From Devosia riboflavina (GTDB taxonomy: Bacteria > Pseudomonadota > Alphaproteobacteria > Rhizobiales > Devosiaceae), in NCBI RefSeq assembly GCF_000743575.1, contig NZ_JQGC01000011.1:1-64000 (forward strand): a DNA stretch of 64,000 nt, written 5' to 3'. A program made the position numbers and the translations under genes. The notes under the pieces were generated by a model. That model saw nothing but the letters and a program-made list of their open reading frames with translations. It did not search any database and was not told the origin of the DNA. Of this stretch, positions 42,649 to 51,696 are shown piece after piece. Numbering within the stretch: position 1 is the first letter of the stretch; each line of letters starts with the position of its first letter.

Positions 42649-42767
42649 GGAACGGCAATCGGTTTTGGAAGATTGGGCCGCCTTTTAGCAAGTGAGGGCA
42701 AAGGGGGCAAAGGTTGATTTTGCTACCCCGTCACAGGCAGGACGCGTGCCCGCGCCGTGGCAGGCAC

Positions 42768-43961
42768 TCAGGCCTGTTGCAGAAGCGGCAGGATCCGCGC
42801 CCGCGCCATGGCGCCGGCATCGCCGAAAAGGCTCGCACGCAGCTTTTCCGCCGCTGCCACCTCGCCGCCACCGATCTCATAGGCTTCCATGATCGTCGCG
42901 CTGATCTCGTCCGCGTCCGCAGCCGCCGGATTGACGATACGCACCGGGGCCATGTCGCCGGCGCGCCGCGCATGGAAGAGATGTTCGAGATGCTGGGGAA
43001 AGGCAACCTGCCCGATCCCCATGCCCAGTCCCATGCAGAGCGTGCCGTGCTGGCCGGAATGGAGCAGCAGCCGCGATCGCCGATTGATCGCTTCGAAGGA
43101 AACCGGCCGCGCCTCCACCGTCACGCCGGCCTCGGCGAAAAGCTCCCGCACTTCGGCCGTGGCGCCGGGCAGGAAGGCGCGCATCGGCAGGTCGAGGCCG
43201 ATCAGTGCATCGACAAGCGCATGGTTTTCGGTCTCGTCGCCCGGAAAATAGAAGAAAATCTCGTTGCCGCTGCCATCGGGACGCGGCAATTTTTCGCTGA
43301 GCGGCGGCAGGGGTAGCGCCTCGCGCATGTTCCGATAGGGGTCGAGACCGGCAATGGTGCGCGGCATGGCCGTGCTGCCGGCATAGATATCGGACAGTCT
43401 CGTCAGTGGCTTCACGCCATAGTGGACCAGCGCCATATTGACCGCCCGCAGCAACTCGTCCTCCGCAAAGACCAGTTCGGCATATTCGGGCAGGAGAACG
43501 GGAAACCTATCGAGACCAGCAGGCGGCACCGAATAGCCCGTGCCCACCGCGACAGATGGAATTCCGGCAATATGTGCCGCCAATTGCGCACAGGGCGCGA
43601 AGTCGGCGATAACCAGCCGGCTCTTCCGCGCCTTGATCGTCTCCAGCCACCACTTGATCTGGGCGATCAGAAATTGCGGGTTCCAGAAATTGAGATCGCC
43701 GAGAAAATCTCCCCAGGTTGCCACCTGCGGATTGCCCGCCGCCTCGCGCCGCGCCCGATTGGTCGAGAGCCGAGCGCCCTGAAAAACGCTGTCGCAATAG
43801 GGCACTAGCTCGGCCGCGTGCTCCACGCGGCAGAGCGCGGCGTCACAGATTGCATCGGCGCCAAGCGCTTCGGCAATATCCCTTAGCGTCACCACATGAC
43901 CGCGCCCGGCCCCACCCTCCCAGGCTAGCAGAATACGCGTCCGGTTGGCCTCAAATGCCAT
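42768..43961 (-). CDS. Glycosyltransferase of the UGT-like (GT1) superfamily
   Basis: A 397-residue GT-B protein. The N-terminal glycine-rich ILLAWEGGAGRGHVVTLRDIAEAL loop matches the acceptor-side nucleotide loop of MurG/UGT enzymes, and C-terminal LLLHSGQHGTLCMGLGMGIGQVAFP corresponds to the UGT donor-binding HGGxxT region. The donor and acceptor are unknown; polyketide or lipid glycosylation is possible. No membrane segment is seen. ATG 43961 begins the domain; a slightly longer start is possible. It is divergent from a LuxR-type regulator 234 bases away, which might control it. Confidence 0.7.
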   Translation of the reverse strand: MAFEANRTRILLAWEGGAGRGHVVTLRDIAEALGADAICDAALCRVEHAAELVPYCDSVFQGARLSTNRARREAAGNPQVATWGDFLGDLNFWNPQFLIAQIKWWLETIKARKSRLVIADFAPCAQLAAHIAGIPSVAVGTGYSVPPAGLDRFPVLLPEYAELVFAEDELLRAVNMALVHYGVKPLTRLSDIYAGSTAMPRTIAGLDPYRNMREALPLPPLSEKLPRPDGSGNEIFFYFPGDETENHALVDALIGLDLPMRAFLPGATAEVRELFAEAGVTVEARPVSFEAINRRSRLLLHSGQHGTLCMGLGMGIGQVAFPQHLEHLFHARRAGDMAPVRIVNPAAADADEISATIMEAYEIGGGEVAAAEKLRASLFGDAGAMARARILPLLQQA

Positions 43962-44195
43962 GGCACGCGTCCCGCACCAGGCCAATCAAGAAGCGCCGTC
44001 GTCGTCGAAGTAAGCGGGCGGCAATGCGAAACGGCATAGAGAATTCCCCTGCCCGAAGTCCGCGTCGCTCAAAAAAGTGATCGAGACGACCCCAAACCTC
44101 TGGATTGACCGGAATTTTTTAGTGGCTCATGCTAAAGGCAACATCGAACACTTGTTCGATGGGGGCACGCGCTCCGCGCGCGATGTGGGCAGGCG

Positions 44196-45272
44196 ATGGG
44201 ACGGTTCGAGGATATCCTCGGTACGATCCAGCAGGCGGCAGAGGACGAGGCGTCCTGGCCGGACATGTTGGCGCGCCTCGCCGATTACCTGGGCAGTGTC
44301 GAAGCGACCCTTGGCGGGGGCGCCCCCGGCTCGTTGCCGCAAATGCTGTCGCCCCGGACCAATCCCGCCGAAATCGAGCGCTATTTCACCACGTTCCATG
44401 ACCGCAACACGCTGATGCGCGACATGATGGGCCATGCCCCCGGTGTCGTCGTCGTCGACGAGTCCTTGTCGCAATTCGCCGATTTTCAGCGCGATACCTT
44501 CTACAATGAATGGTGCGTGCCCCAGCGCTATAACCGTGCCTTCGGGGTCAGGCTGGCGACCAGCACCGGCTGGCATGGTGCCCTGATGATCAACCTGCCC
44601 GGCGCCGTCGAAACGGAACAGGTCGCCCGCTTCGAAGCCATTCTTCCAACGCTCACCCGTGCGCTCGAGATCAACAAGCTCATCGGCCAGTTCAGCGGGC
44701 TCGCGCGCTCCAGCCTCGATGTGCTGGAACTTGCGGGCCAGGCCGCCATACTGCTCGACGCGCGCGGCATGCTGCTCGATTGCAATGACAGTGGCACGCA
44801 GCTCTTCGAGGACGGACGTCTGCGCCAGCGCCACGGCCGCATTTCCTGCGAAGACTCGACGACAAACCGGCACCTGGCGCGGCTGATCGCCCTCTGCCTG
44901 CAAGCGCCCGACCACACCTCCGGCGGCCGCATGCAGATCCCAACACCCCAGGGGACCCTGGGCGTGCATTGCGCGCCCTATCCCGGCGGCCTGCTCTACC
45001 CTGCCGGGCGCCGTCCCGCCGTTATCATCATCATTTCCGACCCGCAGAACCGCCTGCGCCGCCGGCTCGCCCGGTTGCAGCAGCGCTATAGCCTAACGGC
45101 AGCCGAGCTGGCCCTGGCTCTGGCGCTCGTCGAAACCGGCAGCCGCAAAGCCGCCGCCGAGCGACGCGGCGTCTCGGACGCCACCGCCCGCGCCCAGTTG
45201 ACCAGCATTTTCGACAAGACCGGCGTGCGCAAACAGACCGATCTCATGCGTCTCTTGCTGGCCGAGGACTAA
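44196..45272 (+). CDS. LuxR-type helix-turn-helix regulator
   Basis: A 358-residue regulator. Residues ~1-270 are a sensor region without a clear known domain; a VLDLAGQAAILLDARGMLLDCNDSGTQLFE-like stretch around 180-215 has a PAS-like look. Residues ~295-358 form a LuxR (GerE) helix-turn-helix: LTAAELALALALVETGSRKAAAERRGVSDATARAQLTSIFDKTGVRKQTDLMRLL. In PAS-LuxR proteins the sensor modulates DNA binding. It is convergent with ribF (overlap of 4 bases) and divergent from the glycosyltransferase gene. The signal is unknown. Confidence 0.78.
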   Translation: MGRFEDILGTIQQAAEDEASWPDMLARLADYLGSVEATLGGGAPGSLPQMLSPRTNPAEIERYFTTFHDRNTLMRDMMGHAPGVVVVDESLSQFADFQRDTFYNEWCVPQRYNRAFGVRLATSTGWHGALMINLPGAVETEQVARFEAILPTLTRALEINKLIGQFSGLARSSLDVLELAGQAAILLDARGMLLDCNDSGTQLFEDGRLRQRHGRISCEDSTTNRHLARLIALCLQAPDHTSGGRMQIPTPQGTLGVHCAPYPGGLLYPAGRRPAVIIIISDPQNRLRRRLARLQQRYSLTAAELALALALVETGSRKAAAERRGVSDATARAQLTSIFDKTGVRKQTDLMRLLLAED

Positions 45273-46285
45273 CCGAAAAAGCCGAGCTTCTCGTCGAGGA
45301 CACCAATCGGTCGCGCGTCTGCGATCATCGCCCGCGCCTTGCGGCTGTCGCGATCCATGGCGGCGATGAGATCGTCGAGCCCCTTGAACACTTCCTGCCC
45401 GCGGATATGGCCGATCAGCGCCACCGAAATGGTCTGGCCATAAATATCCGCGTCGAAATCGAAGAGATGCGTCTCGAAGGGGGGCCGCTGATTGTCGAAC
45501 ATGGGCTTGCCGTAGGCAGCGACGCCATCGAGCAGTTTTCCGCCCACCTTGGCCCGCACCGCATAAACGCCCTGCGCCAGTTGGAACCCGGTCTGGGTCA
45601 TCGTATTGGCCGTGGGATAGCCCAGTTCGCGCCCGCGCTGGTCGCCCTTGACCACGCAGCCTTCAAAGAACCAGTGATAACCGAGGAGCCGGTTGGCCGC
45701 CGCCACAGCGCCCTCGGAGAGCGCCGCGCGAATGCGCGAGGAGGAAATGACCTCGTCGCCCTCATCGACCAGATCGAGCGTATCCACCGCAAAACCGAGC
45801 TCGGCGCCTTTTTCGCGCAAAAAGCTCGGCGTGCCGCGCCGCTGCCGGCCGAAATGAAAGTCGGACCCGATGATGACGCCCTTCACACCCAGCGCGCCCA
45901 CCAGGAAATCGGCGACAAAAAGCTCCGCCTCGGTCTGCGAAAACGCCGTGTCGAAAGGCAGGACGATGATGCCATCGAGCCCCAACGCCTCGGCCAGAGC
46001 CGCCTTGGCGTCGCCCAGCGTCAGCCGGAACATGAAGGGGCTTGGCGCGAAAACGTCGCGCGGATGCGGCTCGAAAGTCAGAATCAGCGCCGGCACACCC
46101 GCGGCCCGCGCCCGCTCGCGCAAAGCCGCAATAACGCGCTGATGGCCGCGATGCATGCCATCGAAATTGCCGATGGCGACATAGGCTCCCTTGAGCGCTG
46201 CGGGGAGTTCGGCAAAGCCGGAAAGACGAACGAAATCGCTCAATTCAAGACGCCCAGGCAAGACGCGGAAGGAAGCCGGCGACAT
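45269..46285 (-). CDS. ribF: Bifunctional riboflavin kinase / FAD synthetase
   Basis: A 338-residue enzyme that phosphorylates riboflavin to FMN and adenylylates it to FAD. The N-terminal nucleotidyltransferase domain has the GNFDGMHRGHQRVI motif near residues 38-51 and SDFHFG and SSSRIRAAL later; the C-terminal riboflavin kinase domain contains GYPTANTM, GVYAV and FDFDADIYGQTISV. Domain order and length are standard. It overlaps the upstream HAD-hydrolase gene by 41 bases, an unusually long but plausible overlap, so the first Met may be internal. It is transcribed leftward with that gene. Confidence 0.93.
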   Translation of the reverse strand: MSPASFRVLPGRLELSDFVRLSGFAELPAALKGAYVAIGNFDGMHRGHQRVIAALRERARAAGVPALILTFEPHPRDVFAPSPFMFRLTLGDAKAALAEALGLDGIIVLPFDTAFSQTEAELFVADFLVGALGVKGVIIGSDFHFGRQRRGTPSFLREKGAELGFAVDTLDLVDEGDEVISSSRIRAALSEGAVAAANRLLGYHWFFEGCVVKGDQRGRELGYPTANTMTQTGFQLAQGVYAVRAKVGGKLLDGVAAYGKPMFDNQRPPFETHLFDFDADIYGQTISVALIGHIRGQEVFKGLDDLIAAMDRDSRKARAMIADARPIGVLDEKLGFFG

Positions 46286-47123
46286 GCGCCCGGCTCGGCG
46301 CGATCAGGTCGGCAATCGCCTGCGGATCGGGCTTGCCGAAAGCATCGAGCTCAGCCGCATGGATCGAACCGGTGATGAACAGGAGGTCGATGCCGAACTG
46401 CGCCGCGCCGGTCGCGTCGGTGCGCACGCTGTCGCCGATGGCCAGGACCCGGCTCTTGTCGAGCGCCTTGCCCGCCGCCAGCTCGCCGAGGCGGAACGCC
46501 TCTTCATAGATCGGCTGATAGGGCTTGCCCGCCATCAGCACCATGCCGCCCATGGCCGCATAGAGATCGCCCAGTGCCCCGCCGCAATAGATGATCTGGT
46601 GCCCATGCTCCACCACGCGATCGGGATTGGCGCAGATCATCGGCAGCTTTCGCTGGAGCCAGTATTTTGCGCGCTCGCGATACATTTCGGGCGTATCGTC
46701 ATCGGTATCGAGATCGGTCACCACAACCACTTCGGCCTCTTCCGGCCCGGTGCGCCTCAAATCAAAACCTTCGTAAAGCGCATCGTCCTCGGTCGCCGGC
46801 CCGACGTGGTGGATAGCCTTCCCGCGATATTTCGAAATCATCGTCCGCGTCGCATCGCCGGAGGAAACGATGGCATCATAGGCCTCGCGCGGCACATTGA
46901 GCCGATCGAGCATGGCGACGATCGGCGGGGATGGCCGCGGCGCATTGGTAATGAGAACCACCTTGCCGCCAGCACGGCGATATTGAACCAGCGCATCCAC
47001 CGCCTCGGGAAAGGCCGAGACGCCATTGTGGATGACGCCCCAGACATCGCTCAGCACCGCATCATAGCGCCCCGCGAGATCGGCAAGGCCGGAAATGATG
47101 GGCAGGGGCGCGGCTGCGGACAT
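46245..47123 (-). CDS. HAD-family hydrolase (TIGR01459 group)
   Basis: A 292-residue HAD-superfamily phosphatase-like protein of the TIGR01459 group. The first catalytic motif is DAVLSDVWGVIHNG (nucleophile Asp of DVWG), the second is LITNAPR (Thr), and the C-terminal IGDSVRTDATGAAQFG holds the motif IV aspartates. The WNG-type cap resembles p-nitrophenylphosphatase-like proteins. The substrate is unknown. In many alphaproteobacteria the gene lies beside ribF, as here, and overlaps it. It starts at ATG 47123 with only weak upstream purines. Confidence 0.85.
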   Translation of the reverse strand: MSAAAPLPIISGLADLAGRYDAVLSDVWGVIHNGVSAFPEAVDALVQYRRAGGKVVLITNAPRPSPPIVAMLDRLNVPREAYDAIVSSGDATRTMISKYRGKAIHHVGPATEDDALYEGFDLRRTGPEEAEVVVVTDLDTDDDTPEMYRERAKYWLQRKLPMICANPDRVVEHGHQIIYCGGALGDLYAAMGGMVLMAGKPYQPIYEEAFRLGELAAGKALDKSRVLAIGDSVRTDATGAAQFGIDLLFITGSIHAAELDAFGKPDPQAIADLIAPSRAHVAGFLPRLAWAS

Positions 47124-47211
47124 GGGTCAGTTCCCGTCTAAAAATGTCTCAGGCTGCTATGTGGCAGTTCGGTCCGGGCGATCAAGCCCGAAACCGATGG
47201 AACTGCCGATT

Positions 47212-48486
47212 TCAGAGCTCGGCGCGACGGCGCGCAGCCTCGGGACGCTGCGGAGCCGGCGGCGCCACGGTGCGGGTCGGCTCGAGCAGCAGGTCGGGAC
47301 GCACAGGGCCCGGCGGGGCGATGTGATTGCCCTGCACCAGCGTGATTTCATTGTCGAGCAGCTCGACGATCTGCCGCTCGTCGGTCACCCCGGTCGCGAG
47401 CAGGGTGATGTCGAAGCGCCCCACATAGCTGGCAATGTCGGACAGGTGGAAGTCGGTATAGACTTCCGAGGAATTGATCAGCTGGCCGGCATTGACGCGG
47501 ATGGTGCGCACGCCGAGCTCGGAGAGATCGGCAAAATTGAGCCGCAGCGAGGACGCATCGGACAGCGAGAAGCCGGCGCCGCGACGCTGGATCGCCTGCA
47601 GCGCCGTGCGCGCCGTCTGCATCAGCTCCTGGAATTCCACTTCGCCGATGGTGAAGATCAGGCCCGTGGCAATGACGCGGTTGGCATCGAGAATGGCCAG
47701 CAATTGCTCAACAGCCGCGCTGTCGCGCAGCGTGGCGCTCGAGAGCGGAATATAGAGCGAAATCGCCTGCCCGCCGGTGCGGGCGCGGCGGGCAATCGCC
47801 ACAGCCTCGTTGAGCGCGGTGCCATCGATGCGCTGCAAGACGTCCTCGCCGCCATGGTGCGGCAGGAAATCGACCGGCTCGGCCATGTCGCCGTCTTCGA
47901 GCAGCAGGCGCGGCACGAGGTCATAACCGGCCGGACGCCGCTGCGGCAGGCGCGCGACGGGCTGGATATGATAGACAAGGCGCTGGTTGCCCAGCGCCTG
48001 ACGCACCATTTCAAGGGGAATGATCGGCTCGATATCGCCATGCCGCGGCGCTGCCGCCACGGGGCGCGGCGCATCGCTCAGAAATCGATCGCCGGCCGGA
48101 ACGGCTGCCGGTGCGGCTCCCTTCTCCTCGATTTCGGCAACCGCCTCAGCCACCTGGCGGATCACCGTACCGAGGACGGAAATATCGGCCTCGATGGTTT
48201 CGAGGCGCTGGCCGGGATTGAGTTCGGAGAGCGCATTAATGCGGCGGCCGAGCACGGAACCGGCCTGGGCATCGGTCGCCAACAGACGCGAAAGATCCTC
48301 GATGCCGCGTTCGAGGCGCTTTTCCGCACGCAGCCGCAAACGGCGTTCGGAAATCAGGGTAGCAATGCAAACAACGACCAGCGCAACCAGGATCGCTTCG
48401 GCAAGCGTAAACGACAAGGCGAAGTAGGATGTTGCGCCAATCGCAAAACCCGCAAGCGCGATAAAGAGATAGACCAGAGCCTGCAT
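47212..48486 (-). CDS. Membrane-anchored degenerate EAL-domain protein
   Basis: A 424-residue protein. Residues 1-45 hold two membrane helices (LVYLFIALAGFAIGATSY and EAILVALVVVCIATLI), and residues 48-120 an ~70-residue helical linker. Residues ~160-400 follow the EAL phosphodiesterase fold, but the active-site residues are mostly missing: EALxR reads YDLVPR, the NxS-P segment reads YIPLSS, DDFGTGYSS reads SDASSLRL, the AEGVET reads ATGVTD. QGN at LVQGNHIAPP is the only clear match. It likely binds a partner or c-di-GMP without hydrolysing it. It is divergent from a sigma-54 activator 193 bases away. Confidence 0.75.
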   Translation of the reverse strand: MQALVYLFIALAGFAIGATSYFALSFTLAEAILVALVVVCIATLISERRLRLRAEKRLERGIEDLSRLLATDAQAGSVLGRRINALSELNPGQRLETIEADISVLGTVIRQVAEAVAEIEEKGAAPAAVPAGDRFLSDAPRPVAAAPRHGDIEPIIPLEMVRQALGNQRLVYHIQPVARLPQRRPAGYDLVPRLLLEDGDMAEPVDFLPHHGGEDVLQRIDGTALNEAVAIARRARTGGQAISLYIPLSSATLRDSAAVEQLLAILDANRVIATGLIFTIGEVEFQELMQTARTALQAIQRRGAGFSLSDASSLRLNFADLSELGVRTIRVNAGQLINSSEVYTDFHLSDIASYVGRFDITLLATGVTDERQIVELLDNEITLVQGNHIAPPGPVRPDLLLEPTRTVAPPAPQRPEAARRRAEL

Positions 48487-48679
48487 GGCATCCCAGGTTC
48501 AGATTGTGGCTAGATTCGACGCACCTGTCATACCATTGCCAATGTGACGGAAAAAGCACTTAGACCCGATCCTACAGGTAAAGAACGGATTATTTACCCT
48601 GTTCGTCAACAATCCCAGCACCCGCCATGGCTGTCCGGCACCGGCCAGGCGCAAGGCGTAACACTAGGATTTTGGCGTA

Positions 48680-50110
48680 ATGGCAATGAATTCAGGCCTC
48701 GACAACGTGCTGAGCGGCCGGCTTCTGCTGATCGACAGCGACGCGGAAGCGGCCTTCCAGATTGGCGAATCGTTGAGCCAGGCCCTGCTCTGCACGCCCG
48801 CCGTTACCCTGGCAAAATCCGGCCGCGAGGCCCTCGACATGCTGCGCGCCAACCGATTCGACATCATCCTGGCCGACATGCCGAGCCTCAACGACATCGC
48901 CGAGCGCGACGATGAAGGCATGGGCCGCGTCGTGCGCCACGCCGAAGGCGCGCTCGTCGTCGCCATGGCCGGCGGCGCCTCGGTCACCGCTGCGGTCAGC
49001 GCCATGCGCTCCGGCGCGCATGACTATGTGACCAAGCCCATTGCCGGTCCGACCCTCGCCACCCGCATCGGCGAACTGGCCCAGCGCCATGGCCGCCCGC
49101 GTTCGCTCGGCCTCGACACCAGCCTGCCACAAGCCGTGCCGGATTTCGCCGGCTTTGTCGGCGCGTCCAACGCCATGCAGTTCATCTATGAGCAGATCGG
49201 CCGCGTCGCGACCTCGTCCGCCCCAGTCTTCATCACCGGCGAAAGCGGCACCGGCAAGGATGTCTGCGCCGAAGCGCTTCACAGCCAGGGCCCGCGTTCG
49301 GGAAAACGTTTCGTCGCCATCAACTGCGCCGCCATTCCGCGCGACCTGATGGAAAGCGAACTGTTCGGCGTCGCCCGCGGCGCCTTTACCGGCGCCCATG
49401 AAGATCGCAAGGGCGCGGCAGAACTCGCCGATGGCGGTACGCTCTTCCTCGACGAAATCGGGGAAATGGACCTTTCCCTGCAGTCAAAACTGCTGCGCTT
49501 CCTCCAGACCGGAACCATTTCCCGTGTCGGCGAAGCCAGCATGCGAAAAGTCGATGTGCGCGTCATCTGCGCCACCAATCGCAATCCCCTGCAGATGATC
49601 ACCGAGCGGAAATTCCGTGAGGACCTGTTCTATCGCCTGCACGTCCTGCCGATCCATCTGCCCCCGCTGCGCCAGCGCCCGACCGACATCATGGTGCTCG
49701 CCCGCCACTTCCTCGAGCGCTATGCGCGCGAAGAGCACAAGGCGTTTGGCGGCTTCTCCAATGAAGCCTCCCAGCAACTGACCGCCGCCGATTGGCCAGG
49801 CAATGTCCGCCAATTGCAGAACCTCGTGCGTCGCATCGTCGTTATGTTCGATGGCGGCGAGATCGATATCGGCATGCTCAATGCCGCCGACATCGAATCC
49901 CAGGCTTTTGCGCCGGTGGAAGCCCCTGCCCCGCGCGCCGAAACCCGCCGCGCCATCCTGCCCATGTGGCAGCAGGAACAAAAAATCATCGAAGACGCCA
50001 TTGCCGCCTTCTCCGGCAATATTTCCATGGCCGCCGCAGCGCTGGAAATCAGCCCGTCCACCATCTACCGCAAGCGCCAGAGCTGGGCGGAGATGCAGAA
50101 GGCCGGTTAA
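48680..50110 (+). CDS. Sigma-54-dependent response regulator (Rec-AAA-Fis)
   Basis: A 476-residue activator of sigma-54 promoters. Residues ~15-130 are a receiver domain with the phospho-acceptor Asp in DIILADMPS and a Lys in DYVTKPIAG; an insertion (NDIAERDDEGMGRV) lies after the Asp. Residues ~150-380 are the AAA+ domain with Walker A GESGTGKD, the sigma-54 contact GAFTGA and Walker B GGTLFLDEIGEM. The Fis-type helix-turn-helix is at the C-terminus (EDAIAAFSGNISMAAAALEISPSTIYRKRQSW in pieces). No histidine kinase is adjacent. The frame is divergent from the degenerate EAL gene. Confidence 0.88.
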   Translation: MAMNSGLDNVLSGRLLLIDSDAEAAFQIGESLSQALLCTPAVTLAKSGREALDMLRANRFDIILADMPSLNDIAERDDEGMGRVVRHAEGALVVAMAGGASVTAAVSAMRSGAHDYVTKPIAGPTLATRIGELAQRHGRPRSLGLDTSLPQAVPDFAGFVGASNAMQFIYEQIGRVATSSAPVFITGESGTGKDVCAEALHSQGPRSGKRFVAINCAAIPRDLMESELFGVARGAFTGAHEDRKGAAELADGGTLFLDEIGEMDLSLQSKLLRFLQTGTISRVGEASMRKVDVRVICATNRNPLQMITERKFREDLFYRLHVLPIHLPPLRQRPTDIMVLARHFLERYAREEHKAFGGFSNEASQQLTAADWPGNVRQLQNLVRRIVVMFDGGEIDIGMLNAADIESQAFAPVEAPAPRAETRRAILPMWQQEQKIIEDAIAAFSGNISMAAAALEISPSTIYRKRQSWAEMQKAG

Positions 50111-50142
50111 GGCCGGCCACAACGCGCCCCTCCACACCCACG

Positions 50143-50212
50143 GTGTCATTCCCGCGAAAGCGGGAATCTCCGTTTCAGCGCACCGGATTCTCGCTTTCGC
50201 GGGAATAACACA
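50143..50212. repeat. Palindromic intergenic repeat (CCCGCGAAAGCGGG family)
   Basis: A perfect 8-bp hairpin ATTCCCGC-gaaa-GCGGGAAT (50148-50167) is followed by a near-complementary copy ending near 50212, so the whole block is a nested inverted repeat. It lies between two convergent genes and resembles a widespread alphaproteobacterial extragenic repeat. Confidence 0.65.
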
Positions 50213-50241
50213 GCGGGCGTTAGGCGAACTTCCGCGCTTTC

Positions 50242-51549
50242 CTAATCGCGCACAGCGGGCCGGCGGTAGCTGCGCAGGCCTGCAACATCCAGCGCGAGCT
50301 CGCAGAACATGGCATTGGCCCATGAGAACCATGGTCGCGTGAACTTTGTGGGATCATCGACGTGGAAGGACTCGTGCATGAGCCCCGTTCCCCCGTCCGT
50401 GGCCAGCAAAAGGGCCAGCAAGTCGCGCTTTTCGGTGGGGTCATCGCTGGTCAGTCCCTGCACTGCCAGGGCAATCGGCCAGACATGGTCCGGCGGCGTA
50501 TGCGGACTGCCGATACCCGAAGCTGCCGTCCCGGCATAGAAATAGGGGTTGGCTTTGCTGAGAACGCGGGAACGCGTCGCCTGATAGATCGGGTCCGCTG
50601 CCGTGCACCAGCCCAGCATGGGCAGCGAAAGAAGGCTCGGCACATTGGCGTCGTCGGCGAACAAGCTATTGCCCAGCCCATCGACCTCATAGGCGTAGAC
50701 CGGGTCTTGGCCATCGACCTCAATCAGCCCGAAGCGCTCGATACCCTGCTCAATATCCTCGCGCAGGCGACCGGCGTCCTGAGCAAGGCCATGGTCGCCA
50801 AAAACCTCGACCGCCAGTTCGGCGATGTATTTTAGCGCCACCGCAGCAAAGGCGTTGCCGGGAATATTGTAGCCATAGACGCAGGCATCATCGCTGGGCC
50901 GAAACCCCGCCCAGGTCATACCGGTAGGGCCAGTGATCGACCCCAGTCCCTCGCGCGTCAGCGTGTCGCTCGGAGGACAATCCAGACGGTCAAACCGATA
51001 AGTCGAATTGCGCTCGTGGTCCTGCTCGGTCCGCCAGGTTCGGATGACGACCTTAGCCACGTCCACAAAACTTTGCAGATGGTCGGTTCGGCGGGTTGTT
51101 GCCCACAGGTCATAGGCCAGTTGGATCGTATAGGCGAGCGAGTCGATCTCGTATTTGCGTTCCCACACCCAGGCAGATTGCGGAAAAACATCCTTGTGTC
51201 CTGCTCCATTGCCGCTGGCGTTGAAGGCATTGGCATAGGGATCGAGCAGCACATAGTCGAGCTGGCGCCGGGACACCGCCGCGATCAAATCGGCCAAGCC
51301 GGAATCCTCGTGCGCAAGGTGCAGGAACGGCGCAAGTTGTGCGGTCGAATCGCGGAGCCACATTGCCGGAATGTCGCCCGTTATGACGAATGCCGTTCCA
51401 TCGGGTAGGTAAGTGACTGTTCTCGTCAGCATGTCCATAAGGCAGCGCTCGACGGTCTCGGCGACTAGCGCGCCCAGCTTCTCGGCGACCTGGCTCGAGA
51501 TTTTCTGAACGATCGGGTAAAATGACTCTCCAGTCACCGCCATCTCCAT
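50242..51549 (-). CDS. Glycoside hydrolase family 125 (alpha-mannosidase-like)
   Basis: A 435-residue protein resembling GH125, metal-independent exo-alpha-1,6-mannosidases that remove terminal mannose from oligosaccharides. Motifs include VITGDIPAMWLRDSTAQLAPFL near residue 60, DVFPQSAWVWERKYEIDSLAY, and FRPSDDACVYGYNIPGNAFA; the (alpha/alpha)6 barrel's acidic residues sit in these loops. No signal peptide is found, so it is probably cytoplasmic, perhaps acting on imported mannosides. MEMAVTG at 51549 could also start at the second Met. No transporter for mannosides is adjacent. It is flanked by a repeat on its 3' side. Confidence 0.78.
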   Translation of the reverse strand: MEMAVTGESFYPIVQKISSQVAEKLGALVAETVERCLMDMLTRTVTYLPDGTAFVITGDIPAMWLRDSTAQLAPFLHLAHEDSGLADLIAAVSRRQLDYVLLDPYANAFNASGNGAGHKDVFPQSAWVWERKYEIDSLAYTIQLAYDLWATTRRTDHLQSFVDVAKVVIRTWRTEQDHERNSTYRFDRLDCPPSDTLTREGLGSITGPTGMTWAGFRPSDDACVYGYNIPGNAFAAVALKYIAELAVEVFGDHGLAQDAGRLREDIEQGIERFGLIEVDGQDPVYAYEVDGLGNSLFADDANVPSLLSLPMLGWCTAADPIYQATRSRVLSKANPYFYAGTAASGIGSPHTPPDHVWPIALAVQGLTSDDPTEKRDLLALLLATDGGTGLMHESFHVDDPTKFTRPWFSWANAMFCELALDVAGLRSYRRPAVRD

Positions 51550-51696
51550 CTATAGGCGCTAGTAGGGAACGTCCCCTTATTGCATAGCCGCGGATTCGGC
51601 GCCTAGGGCCGAACTGAAGCCATAAGGTATTCGCCCCCTCCTGCCATCCCCTGACACGCCGCGCCCCTAAATCTCCTCGATCCACAGGAGAGCCCG

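Noticed and set aside
39703..42717. Very long rightward open frame (about 1000 codons) antisense to ileS
   Set aside because: It mirrors ileS codon structure in GC-rich DNA, has no family motif and lacks a ribosome site; ileS is unmistakable on the other strand.
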